IMG/VR virus record: IMGVR_UViG_3300042312_000050
Location: 1 to 28,079 of that record
Direction: 5' to 3' (one strand)
Origin: a virus
Length of the DNA stretch: 28,079 bases
A model generated the notes under the pieces. It was not told the origin of the DNA. It saw only the letters and a list, made by a program, of their open reading frames with translations, and searched no databases. This document shows positions 15,435 to 22,023 of this stretch, piece by piece. The stretch's first letter is position 1. Each line of letters begins with the position of its first letter. The translations under genes were made by a program, and so were the position numbers.

Positions 15435-16456
15435 TTTACTAAAATAGGCCTTGAGTTTTTAATAGTTACTACCTTGCTTATGTTTTTGTGTAAGTTTTCA
15501 TTGTGCAATAACAAGGTCCGGCGAGAATGTTTATAAGAGGTATAATTTAAATATAAAATGTTTTCATATAAATCTAGATCGGATGTATTACGGCTTATGG
15601 GAATTTCACTTAAAACATCCCTGATATCTTTGGATATTTCTTTATTAAAAATAATTTCAGATCCTAAATATATTAAATCGTAGTTTAACTCTTTAAGCCA
15701 ACTGCCTAGTGATTTGATATCATCAATATCAACACAGGGGTAAAAGTTACTTGCAAAATGCAATAAATCATCGTCTTGTAGTATTGACTGATCTATTTTA
15801 ACACCATATTGCGATAGTTTTAAGAGTACCTGCGGTTCATCAGATAACTTTATATCGTGTAGTGCTTTATTTAGTGATTCGTTTATCCCGTAGATGTAAA
15901 AATTATTATTGGTTTTTACGAGGGTAGGATCCCATAATTTAAAACTTTTGTACTGTTGTAAATTTAATAAAATAGATTCTACAGTAGAATCATAATTAAC
16001 ATTTTCAAAATATTTGTTTAACTCACTGTAGGCTATCTTAAGATTGTGAGTAGACGCTGTTGCACTATAGCATTTATTTTGTTTATCCCAGATAAAAAAA
16101 TTGTCCTGAACATTTTTAAATTTTTGTATAAATTTTGTATTGTAAGGACATCTTATTTTTATTTCCCCATTTTCAAAAGATATTTTAGGGTGACAAAATT
16201 CTTCTTTGGAAGGCACAATTTCTATCTGCCATCCTAACCCATTGAGTTGTTCTACATCATATCCAAGTTTAACAAATTGTCTTTTGTACTTTAGTAGTAA
16301 TTTACTATAAAGTTTATCTTGATTAGAAGTGATAGGCTTTGAATTTGATATCTGAGTTTTTAAATTATTAAAAAATCCATAGTCTTTTTTTGACAAATGT
16401 ATATCACCCTTGATTAAAAAATGGGTGAGTTGATCTTTACTGATGAACATTTTCAT
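15431..16456 (-). CDS. possible HARP-like protein
   Basis: A 341-residue, AT-rich gene product with a lysine- and asparagine-rich composition. Residues about 85-160 (ENGEIKIRCPYNTKFIQKF, then NFFIWDKQNKCYSA and KIAYSELNKYF) follow the pattern of HARP-type domains: a beta strand, a 'cPYN..fi..fk' helix, a tryptophan-containing 'WD...k.y.a' strand and a closing helix. In SMARCAL1-like annealing helicases such domains bind forked DNA. Here no helicase motor is attached, but UvsW is encoded two genes downstream. This is an inference from pattern. The rest of the protein is not recognised. The start ATG 16456 directly follows a TATAAT sequence, and a second ATG is at codon 3. Confidence 0.6.
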   Translation of the reverse strand: MKMFISKDQLTHFLIKGDIHLSKKDYGFFNNLKTQISNSKPITSNQDKLYSKLLLKYKRQFVKLGYDVEQLNGLGWQIEIVPSKEEFCHPKISFENGEIKIRCPYNTKFIQKFKNVQDNFFIWDKQNKCYSATASTHNLKIAYSELNKYFENVNYDSTVESILLNLQQYKSFKLWDPTLVKTNNNFYIYGINESLNKALHDIKLSDEPQVLLKLSQYGVKIDQSILQDDDLLHFASNFYPCVDIDDIKSLGSWLKELNYDLIYLGSEIIFNKEISKDIRDVLSEIPISRNTSDLDLYENILYLNYTSYKHSRRTLLLHNENLHKNISKVVTIKNSRPILVK

Positions 16457-16489
16457 ATTATAAAATACTCAAATTATTTAATAAAGGAA

Positions 16490-16510
16490 AGAGGGTCATA
16501 AAGACCCTCT
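16490..16510 (-). terminator. rho-independent-type terminator after the AAA+ ATPase gene
   Basis: On the minus strand an 8-bp stem (AGAGGGTC paired with GACCCTCT) encloses a 5-base loop and is followed by TTTCCTTTATT. It lies 26 bases after the stop of the ATPase gene. The T-tract is interrupted, so termination may be partial and could allow readthrough into the next gene. Confidence 0.7.
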
Positions 16511-16535
16511 CGCCTTTGCTCGGGTAAACGGAGTA

Positions 16536-17573
16536 TCAAGCCCGACGCATAACAGTAGACTCAGCCAATGCACGCCAGTTAGCGGGGCTAATCTTAACCA
16601 GATCAGCGATCTTGAGAGCCATACGCATACTCAACTCACGCAGACGCGACTTGTTATCCCACATGAAGTTCAACACCTGATCACCCTCGTCAAACTCAAA
16701 CCCGTAGTCACGGAAGAGTCCGCCGTCAGTATCACGATGCACCTGCTTGATACGCAACAACTTGTCACGCTCCGTATCAATCGTCAAGTCAAGAAAGTGA
16801 CAGCGCGATTGAAGCGCCTCGAGGTGATCCTGCAACTTCTTGCTCTTCAAGTTCTCAAACTTGATGTTAGTGATAAAGATACAAGAACCGTTAAAGTCAA
16901 ACGCATCGGGGATACCTTCGCGGCGCAACATGCTGGAGTCACTGTTCCAGTAAATTCGACGGCGCTTACCACTATCAAGTGCAGCCTTGAGAATGTTGAG
17001 CGACAAATCGTCCATGAGTACGCTATCGCAATCGTCAAACACCAGCACATGGTTCTTATCGCTATGCTTGAACAATGTAGCATAGAGACCAAGCGCCGTC
17101 ATTGCACCCTTGACGACCTCATACTTGAGAGTCTTGCCAGCAAGACGATCAAACATCGACGCCTTCTCTAACTGCTGCTCAACACCGAACGACTTACCAA
17201 CGCCCGGGGGACCACTGACGATCATTGCGCGGATACCACCGTTTGTAGTAGCCTTAGCCATCTCGTCCAGAATCGCAAAGCGGGTAGCGATACGATTCAT
17301 AGCCTCGTCATCGGTCTCAACAGGCTTCACAGCCTGCGTGACAAACTGAGATACCTCAGCAGGTGCTTCACCACCAACAAACTCAAAGTCATGCTGGTCC
17401 TCGACCTTGATCTTAATCGTGTCAATACCAGCAAAGTCAGGGAACACACCGTCATTACGAACAGTGATGTAACTACCCTTCTTCCCAGTCTGAAAACCAC
17501 GAACCAACTTAAACTGGGTATTAATCACAGGAATACCGCGATACGACCCACTCTTAACAAGAACAACAGACAT
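16536..17573 (-). CDS. AAA+ family ATPase
   Basis: A 345-residue protein with Walker A GPPGVGKS (121-128), Walker B VLVFDDCD (176-183), a sensor-1-like FITN (about 234-237) and an arginine-containing RLRELSMRM segment near 310. Residues 1-90 form a separate N-terminal region. It is an ATP-driven remodelling enzyme of unknown target and lacks the features of the gp44 clamp loader. It has its own strong sigma70-type promoter, a good ribosome binding site (ACGGAGT) and its own terminator, so it is probably an early single-gene unit. Its DNA is visibly richer in G+C than the gene that follows. Confidence 0.85.
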   Translation of the reverse strand: MSVVLVKSGSYRGIPVINTQFKLVRGFQTGKKGSYITVRNDGVFPDFAGIDTIKIKVEDQHDFEFVGGEAPAEVSQFVTQAVKPVETDDEAMNRIATRFAILDEMAKATTNGGIRAMIVSGPPGVGKSFGVEQQLEKASMFDRLAGKTLKYEVVKGAMTALGLYATLFKHSDKNHVLVFDDCDSVLMDDLSLNILKAALDSGKRRRIYWNSDSSMLRREGIPDAFDFNGSCIFITNIKFENLKSKKLQDHLEALQSRCHFLDLTIDTERDKLLRIKQVHRDTDGGLFRDYGFEFDEGDQVLNFMWDNKSRLRELSMRMALKIADLVKISPANWRALAESTVMRRA

Positions 17574-17607
17574 AATTTACTCCGTTAGTAAACAACTCAA
17601 TATAACT

Positions 17608-17635
17608 ATTATAGCAAATTGACGGCCTAGGTCAA
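17608..17635 (-). promoter_or_regulatory. strong sigma70-type promoter for the AAA+ ATPase gene
   Basis: On the minus strand TTGACC and a perfect TATAAT are separated by 16 bases. The 18-base stretch around the -35 box (TTATAGTTnTTGACCTAG, 17627-17644) is repeated at the promoter near 18292-18329 with one difference. Confidence 0.85.
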
Positions 17636-17655
17636 CAACTATAAATCCAACAATA

Positions 17656-17859
17656 TCAACGACTTAGAATGCCGAAAAACTCGTTTTTCAATTCCGCTAC
17701 AGTACCGTGGGGCACGTAGAAGTCCGTAGTAGGATCCCAGTACTGACCAGCCTTAGGATCGTAGTATAAGACCTGACCGTTAGGGTAATAGAAGGGACCT
17801 TCAAGACCTTTACGCGGTTGATACTTACGTTCCAAATTAGTCAATACACGATATCCCAT
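17656..17859 (-). CDS. hypothetical small protein
   Basis: A 67-residue protein started at ATG 17859 (MGYRVLTNLERKYQPRKG), which lies 2 bases beyond the stop of the upstream gene. It is rich in tyrosine, proline and glycine (a GPFYYPNGQVLYYDPKAGQY segment) with a helical C terminus. No family is recognised. It is the last gene of a three-gene operon driven by the promoter near 18292. The frame is open to 17904, but the upstream gene covers that region. Confidence 0.6.
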   Translation of the reverse strand: MGYRVLTNLERKYQPRKGLEGPFYYPNGQVLYYDPKAGQYWDPTTDFYVPHGTVAELKNEFFGILSR

Positions 17860-17860
17860 A

Positions 17861-18064
17861 TTAGAACCATTCCTTGTGATTGCCCCAAGCCTCGTTATCT
17901 TCAAAGCCCTTATGATACGCTTCGATTTCCTCGCGTGTCATACGCTCCTCGGTGACAATTTCGCTAGTGTAGGTAGCACCTACATAATAGTGAGGCTTGC
18001 GACCACGACGATAGTAACTATCAGCACTACCGCGATCATAAGCACTACCATGTCTCGTATCCAT
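17861..18064 (-). CDS. conserved small phage protein of unknown function
   Basis: A 67-residue protein started at ATG 18064, with AAGGAGATTGTG directly upstream as a strong ribosome binding site. It begins MDTRHGSAYDRGSADSYYRR and continues with KPHYYVGATYTSE and an acidic helix ending DNEAWGNHKEW. I recall close versions of this sequence in many unrelated tailed phages, always without a known role. It overlaps no neighbour, but sits 10 bases after the upstream stop and 1 base before the next start. Confidence 0.75.
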   Translation of the reverse strand: MDTRHGSAYDRGSADSYYRRGRKPHYYVGATYTSEIVTEERMTREEIEAYHKGFEDNEAWGNHKEWF

Positions 18065-18074
18065 CACAATCTCC

Positions 18075-18263
18075 TTATTGGAAAAGTGTAGCATAAACTT
18101 CATCACGAACCGCAGTATCGGTCGCTTCCTCGAAACCGTCAAGCGTACCAACATCGTGAAGCAGGTCACAGACCTGATCCCAATCTAATTCAGCAGCCCT
18201 AGCAGTCACCACGATACCGTGAATGAGTGCGTTGCCCTTCTCTGTAAACATACCGTAGTACAT
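18075..18263 (-). CDS. conserved small phage protein of unknown function
   Basis: A 62-residue protein started at ATG 18263 (MYYGMFTEKGNALIHGIVVT), with ACGGAG 6 bases upstream. An in-frame TTG at 18281 is less likely because it precedes that ribosome binding site. The protein is helical with an acidic C-terminal half (DGFEEATDTAVRDEVYATLF). Similar small proteins occur in other phages, from memory. It is the first gene of an operon with a strong sigma70-type promoter, suggesting early expression. Confidence 0.7.
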   Translation of the reverse strand: MYYGMFTEKGNALIHGIVVTARAAELDWDQVCDLLHDVGTLDGFEEATDTAVRDEVYATLFQ

Positions 18264-18291
18264 AAAAACTCCGTCTATCAACTGTATAGAT

Positions 18292-18320
18292 ATTATGCGC
18301 CCAAACTACTTCTAGGTCAA
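18292..18320 (-). promoter_or_regulatory. strong sigma70-type promoter for the small-gene operon
   Basis: On the minus strand TTGACC and CATAAT are separated by exactly 17 bases. The surrounding 18 bases (18312-18329) repeat the block found at the AAA+ promoter. The predicted leader is about 22 bases. Confidence 0.85.
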
Positions 18321-18356
18321 GAACTATAATTCCATATAAATCAATAACTTACAAAC

Positions 18357-18447
18357 CCTCGTAAAACCGTCTAGGACCGTCTATAAACGGCGCTGGCCAG
18401 ACATATAGCGTTGTAGCACTATACGCTGGCCAGGGCTTTTTGCGAGG
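18357..18447. ncRNA. structured intergenic element, possible non-coding RNA or terminator
   Basis: CCTCGTAAAACC (18357-18368) can pair with GG..TTTTGCGAGG (18434-18447), with a 2-base bulge. Inside, two copies of CGCTGGCCAG (18391-18400, 18424-18433) pair with each other through the palindrome CTGGCCAG and enclose TATAG/CTATA (18404-18408, 18419-18423). A smaller hairpin, CCGT-CTATAA-ACGG, lies at 18377-18390. The strand is ambiguous: the closing stem has a U-G pair only on the plus strand, whereas the inner hairpin has one only on the minus strand. Confidence 0.5.
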
Positions 18448-18452
18448 TCCTA

Positions 18453-18713
18453 TTACTTGCTAGATTTCTGTTCTAGAGATTGAAGCAGGTTGCGTGTACG
18501 GACAACTTCCTCGACACGTTCCAATTCACGCTGTTCATTTTCTAAGGAACTTAACCTGATACTGTACATGATATAAATCAAATAAGCCAACAAGCCAAAT
18601 GCGATAATGATTGATGCGTACTCCTTAGTTACATAATTCACTAAGGCAATACTACCAAAAATAACCGCTGTGACACCGGCAACATCTCCGGCTGCTTTCA
18701 ACTTCAAGTTCAT
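18453..18713 (-). CDS. small two-helix membrane protein
   Basis: An 86-residue protein with two predicted membrane helices (about 10-28 and 34-52), followed by a charged amphipathic or coiled-coil segment (LENEQRELERVEEVVRTRN). The start ATG 18713 follows AGGAGATAT. It resembles its upstream neighbour (18791-19006) in length, helix placement and charged tail, so the two may be paralogues. Possible roles include a holin-like, superinfection or membrane-anchoring function, none of which is shown by the sequence. It has its own sigma70-type promoter. Confidence 0.7.
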   Translation of the reverse strand: MNLKLKAAGDVAGVTAVIFGSIALVNYVTKEYASIIIAFGLLAYLIYIMYSIRLSSLENEQRELERVEEVVRTRNLLQSLEQKSSK

Positions 18714-18745
18714 ACATATCTCCTTTGTTTATTACTACAAGATAT

Positions 18746-18774
18746 AGATTACATGACACTATATGTTGTGTCAA
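18746..18774 (-). promoter_or_regulatory. sigma70-type promoter with overlapping dyad
   Basis: On the minus strand a consensus TTGACA and TAATCT are separated by 17 bases. The inverted repeat TGACAC/GTGTCA (18754-18759 and 18768-18773) overlaps the -35 box and spacer and could bind a repressor. Confidence 0.65.
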
Positions 18775-18790
18775 GTTGAGGTTGCCCAAT

Positions 18791-19006
18791 TTACTGATTT
18801 TCCTTGTTAAATCTTTTTATCAAGTCTTGAAGTTCAAGTAATTCTACCTTGAAAGTGTAGGCAAAGTACATAAAGAGAGTTAACCATATTACCCAAAATA
18901 TCTGTTCGCCATGGTTTGGACTTAATATTTTTAGTCCTATCATTATTCCTGCACCTAATAGTCCTGCTGCTATAAGTTCAATCAATGCCTTTATTTTGTT
19001 GTTCAT
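18791..19006 (-). CDS. small two-helix membrane protein
   Basis: A 71-residue protein with two hydrophobic segments (about 8-26 and 36-54) and a charged C-terminal helix (ELLELQDLIKRFNKENQ). The start is MNNKIKALIE, comparable to MNLKLKAAGD in the next gene. The probable topology is two membrane helices with the charged end in the cytoplasm. No holin-specific motif is visible. It lies 5 bases after the preceding gene. Confidence 0.65.
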   Translation of the reverse strand: MNNKIKALIELIAAGLLGAGIMIGLKILSPNHGEQIFWVIWLTLFMYFAYTFKVELLELQDLIKRFNKENQ

Positions 19007-19011
19007 ATGTT

Positions 19012-19266
19012 TTAATAATATCTTAGGTTATTTAATCTGTCAATCTCAGTTCTAAATGTTTTGATACTATCGCATATAGTATATGGTAAGTGATTTATTT
19101 TTAATTTAATAAAATTATCATTATAAACTAAAACGGTGATGTCATATTGTAGATAAAAACAAGATATACAGACACAATCATCTTCAACAGTTTGTAAAAT
19201 TTGTCCGTGCAAATTAACATTATTATTTTTTAAATAGGATATGATTAGATTACTGACTAATTTCAT
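19012..19266 (-). CDS. hypothetical small protein
   Basis: An 84-residue protein with a beta-rich middle part (DDCVCISCFYLQYDITVLVY, about 29-48) and a C-terminal helix. Three cysteines lie close together, without a clear metal motif. It is not recognised. It begins 1 base after the methyltransferase stop and is probably part of the same transcript. Confidence 0.55.
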   Translation of the reverse strand: MKLVSNLIISYLKNNNVNLHGQILQTVEDDCVCISCFYLQYDITVLVYNDNFIKLKINHLPYTICDSIKTFRTEIDRLNNLRYY

Positions 19267-19267
19267 A

Positions 19268-19939
19268 CTACTTTCCTTGATAAGTGAACCAGTGAACGTA
19301 TGATTTTCCGTGAATTACATCTTTATTTAATTGTGCTGCTTCTAAGTTTCCTCTGAATAATAAGTTTGAACGTTTAGCCAACTCTATGTTTCGTTCTGCA
19401 TATGATCCTGTTTCTGATATTAGTATATCACAATCTGGATTACAGTAATTATGTATGTTTGTAAAAAATTCTTCGTGGATAGTCCAATCGGGATCTGCTA
19501 ATAATCTGTTTTGAGTTTTTAAGTGAAGTTCATTTTTAACGGCTATTTCTTCTAAGTTCAATAATCTATCTCTATGGGGAGGGTTCCCTACTATCAAATC
19601 AAACTTTTGTTGTGGTGGAATATTTATAATTTTATCTGTACAATAGGCAAAAACTTTATCATCAATATTATTGATACTAGCCATATCTTTAACATAATCT
19701 ATCGCAGGCTTAAACATATCCATAAATGTGATATGGTTCACAATTTTTGCGTCAAGCAGGCTATAACCGATCGCGCCGAAACCCGCACACCATTCTAAAC
19801 ATCTATTGTATTTTTTATTTTGTTTGAGTAAAGGATCTAAAAAATCAAGGTATTGTGTAGAACCTCCACCGTTCAATGAATGCCCGTCAACTATCCAATT
19901 TTCTAAGGATAATCCGTTTTGAAAAGTCAATTTTAGCAC
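19268..19939 (-). CDS. SAM-dependent methyltransferase with NPPH motif
   Basis: A 223-residue class I methyltransferase. Motif I is CLEWCAGFGAIGYSLL (47-62), the acidic loop follows at TFMDMF (71-76), and motif IV is IVGNPPH (116-122). An NPP-(Y/F/H) motif is used by enzymes that methylate exocyclic or amide nitrogens, such as adenine-N6 or glutamine (PrmC-like) enzymes. The aromatic residue is replaced by histidine here. The target may be DNA, RNA or protein. It starts at ATG 19939, adjacent to the UvsY candidate stop, and has no visible target-recognition domain. Confidence 0.75.
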   Translation of the reverse strand: MLKLTFQNGLSLENWIVDGHSLNGGGSTQYLDFLDPLLKQNKKYNRCLEWCAGFGAIGYSLLDAKIVNHITFMDMFKPAIDYVKDMASINNIDDKVFAYCTDKIINIPPQQKFDLIVGNPPHRDRLLNLEEIAVKNELHLKTQNRLLADPDWTIHEEFFTNIHNYCNPDCDILISETGSYAERNIELAKRSNLLFRGNLEAAQLNKDVIHGKSYVHWFTYQGK

Positions 19940-20398
19940 TTAACTGACCGTGACATCTTCCATGCCAGCTGTGCGTAGCCTTACGATATGGCCTAATTGC
20001 CATTGCTTGCTATCAAGCCCTTTCATGATGCCTAGCCATTTATTACGCAAAAGTGCTACCTCGTTGATTAGTACTTCAAAATCAATGACTTCATCTTCGC
20101 CGTCTACATACTTTTCAGCATCACGGCTTGTCAATGCTCTATTATAGCCTTCCAGATATTTCTGAAAGTATTTACGTCTTAACTTACGTAATTGTATGTT
20201 GAGATAATTCAATACCGCTTCAATCTCTTGTAACTGATTAAATCTTTGTTCCGTGATTCCGGGTAGGTTTGAGATATTTTTCTCTACCTTTCCACCTACC
20301 CTACAATCATATTTTGCTTGCTCTAATTCTGATTCATAGTGTGCTATGAAATCAGGGATTACAGACAAATCAGTTGTGATTCTGGTATACCAGTTCAT
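19940..20398 (-). CDS. uvsY: probable recombination mediator, UvsY-like
   Basis: A 152-residue, strongly helical basic protein. The C-terminal part has the pattern expected of UvsY: RKYFQKYLEGYNRALTSRD, then an acidic turn (EKYVDGEDEV), a long helix (LLRNKWLGIMKGLDSKQ) and a closing LGHIVRLRTAG. T4 UvsY (137 residues) ends similarly with FAIKHIQDMRAFEAG. UvsY helps load UvsX onto gp32-coated single strands. Its location one gene after UvsX in a gp32-UvsX cluster supports the call. The match is by recalled pattern and should be tested by profile search. Confidence 0.6.
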   Translation of the reverse strand: MNWYTRITTDLSVIPDFIAHYESELEQAKYDCRVGGKVEKNISNLPGITEQRFNQLQEIEAVLNYLNIQLRKLRRKYFQKYLEGYNRALTSRDAEKYVDGEDEVIDFEVLINEVALLRNKWLGIMKGLDSKQWQLGHIVRLRTAGMEDVTVS

Positions 20399-20401
20399 TC
20401 A

Positions 20402-20659
20402 TCACCAATTGTCGTCATAATCCTCGTCATCTTCCTCTTCTTCCTCATATTCCTCTTCTTCGTCCTCTTGTGATGCGATATATGCCTTGACAGCATCCAT
20501 CACATGAACATCTCTACGAAACTCTGCCTTGATATCGCTTGCTTCATAATCATTTTGAATGAGAACATCTACAAGTGATTCAGCGGCATCTGGAAGAACC
20601 GTTTCATCAATCTCAGTTTTTAATGCACGCCAAACTTCGTGTATAACAGTAATACTCAT
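20402..20659 (-). CDS. hypothetical protein with polyacidic tail
   Basis: An 85-residue protein with a helical N-terminal 65 residues and a C terminus almost entirely of glutamate, aspartate and tyrosine (about 66-83, ending DDNW). Such tails often mimic DNA or contact basic partners. Its place between UvsX and the UvsY candidate, 3-5 bases from each, suggests it acts with the recombination proteins, but this is inferred only from position and composition. Confidence 0.65.
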   Translation of the reverse strand: MSITVIHEVWRALKTEIDETVLPDAAESLVDVLIQNDYEASDIKAEFRRDVHVMDAVKAYIASQEDEEEEYEEEEEDDEDYDDNW

Positions 20660-20664
20660 CTGTA

Positions 20665-21723
20665 TTATTCCTCCGCTACAGAATTTGTATTACTTATCTT
20701 TGTTTGACGATTTTGATATTCTGACATTACTTTGTCAAGACAACCATCTTCGTTGCTTTCCCAACCTTTGCGGAAGAATTTGATAACTTCACCGCTATCA
20801 GTTGTATAGACAAGACGATTACCTTCTTTCGTCAAAATATTTGCCTTCTCAAATAGATCAAGCAAACCACTGTATGGGTTCATGCCAGTCTCATATGGAA
20901 TCTTGACCTGAACACTTTCAAATGGCTTTGCGTAACGAGTTTTCATGATTTTACAAGCAGCACGAATACCTCGCACATCAGTAATCTTGTTGCCATCATC
21001 ATCTTCCTTGAGCTTGAGTTTCTTCATAGCGACAACGATACTGCTTGCGTAAACGAATCCTTGGCCGCCGCTGATCTTGTCATCAGGGTCAAACATATCT
21101 TGACTAGCATATGTGTGATTAGTCGCAACCAATCCTACATTATGACTACCAAACATGTTTACACAGTTACGAACAAGACTAGTCAATGCCTTAGGCTTAC
21201 GACCCATGTCACCCTTCATATCACCTGCTTCAAACTGATTGACATCAGTTGGAGTCAACAACATACCAAGACTGTCAATGATAAACAATACCTTCGGCTT
21301 GTCATCCGCCGGTAAAAGTTTATAATTTTTCATGAACTCACTAATAGTCTTAGCAACGTCATCAATCATCGCCATGTTCAACTTCAACAACTTATCTTCG
21401 GCTGTATCGACACCAAGTGCCTTCAACCAATCTTCATCAAGTGCGTTTTCAGTATCAACCAATACTACGAAAATGCCTTGCTGTTGTGCGTGACGAACGA
21501 GGTTACCAGAACAAATATATGATTTGCCTGAACCCGATTCACCTGCAAATACAGTTACCTTACCTAGTGGGACTCCTTTGTTAAAGTCTCCGCTAATAAG
21601 ATAATTGAGAGCGTGGTTACCAGTACTGATCCAATCAGTAGGATCATTGAAACCAATACTGAGACCTTCAATACTCTTGGTAATATCTTTTCTAAATTTG
21701 CTAACATCAAACGGCTTTGCCAC
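20665..21723 (-). CDS. uvsX: UvsX, RecA-like recombinase
   Basis: A 352-residue RecA-family strand-exchange protein, slightly shorter than T4 UvsX (391). Walker A GESGSGKS is at 61-68, the DTENALDEDWL segment at 90-100, Walker B VLFIIDSLG at 145-153, and a RecA-like L2/GGQGFVYASS region near 220. The protein polymerises on single-stranded DNA and drives homologous pairing for recombination-dependent replication. The start is GTG 21723, supported by AAGGAGG 4 bases upstream. An overlapping ATG at 21725 is out of frame. It is encoded with gp32, the UvsY candidate and UvsW. Confidence 0.96.
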   Translation of the reverse strand: MAKPFDVSKFRKDITKSIEGLSIGFNDPTDWISTGNHALNYLISGDFNKGVPLGKVTVFAGESGSGKSYICSGNLVRHAQQQGIFVVLVDTENALDEDWLKALGVDTAEDKLLKLNMAMIDDVAKTISEFMKNYKLLPADDKPKVLFIIDSLGMLLTPTDVNQFEAGDMKGDMGRKPKALTSLVRNCVNMFGSHNVGLVATNHTYASQDMFDPDDKISGGQGFVYASSIVVAMKKLKLKEDDDGNKITDVRGIRAACKIMKTRYAKPFESVQVKIPYETGMNPYSGLLDLFEKANILTKEGNRLVYTTDSGEVIKFFRKGWESNEDGCLDKVMSEYQNRQTKISNTNSVAEE

Positions 21724-21732
21724 ATGGCCTCC

Positions 21733-21969
21733 TTATTTCAAAATATTTCTTTTAGCGATTCTATCATTGAATGCTATTTTGTCAAGCATATCAGGACAAC
21801 TGTCCGCGATACGGTCAAGTTCATAGTCATTTGGATAGTGTCTTAATGCACCACGCGCACGATCACGGACGATGCTCGGCACCCTAGGCGTCTTGCCTGG
21901 ATCGCATAATTCCTCAAGTAATTTCTTACCTTGCTTTAGTGCGCGGTATCTTTCGTCTGGTAGTGTCAT
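21733..21969 (-). CDS. BPSL0761-like conserved protein
   Basis: A 78-residue protein beginning MTLPDERYRALKQGKKLLEE and continuing CDPGKTPRVPSIVRDRARGALRHYP (split here by positions 22-46). This is the pattern of the BPSL0761 family of small bacterial proteins, whose function is unknown. The length fits. It has a ribosome binding site (TGAGGTAAC) and ends 9 bases before the UvsX start, so it is likely in the same operon. Confidence 0.7.
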   Translation of the reverse strand: MTLPDERYRALKQGKKLLEELCDPGKTPRVPSIVRDRARGALRHYPNDYELDRIADSCPDMLDKIAFNDRIAKRNILK

Positions 21970-21992
21970 GGTAGTTACCTCAGTTTAGGAGA

Positions 21993-22014
21993 GGGGAGAG
22001 TTTTACCTCTCCCC
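21993..22014 (-). terminator. stem-loop after gp32, possible weak terminator
   Basis: On the minus strand GGGGAGAG pairs with CTCTCCCC around the 6-base loop GTAAAA, beginning 10 bases after the gp32 stop. No T-run follows (TCTCCTAAAC), so it may stabilise the gp32 mRNA end or attenuate transcription rather than end it. Confidence 0.5.
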
Positions 22015-22023
22015 AATACTTTC

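Noticed and set aside
16457-16462. TATAAT directly next to ATG 16456 as a promoter
   Set aside because: There is no convincing -35 box, and the predicted start would fall inside the coding region. AT-rich chance match is likely, with readthrough from the partial terminator as the simpler source of transcription.
16737-17171. Plus-strand frame of 144 codons opposite the AAA+ gene
   Set aside because: It lies fully opposite the Walker motifs of a clear ATPase and arises from its G+C-richer codons.
16536-17573. AAA+ ATPase as the gp44 clamp-loader subunit
   Set aside because: The N-terminal extension, the GPPGVGKS/DDCD motifs and the separate promoter do not fit gp44, and no gp45 is nearby.
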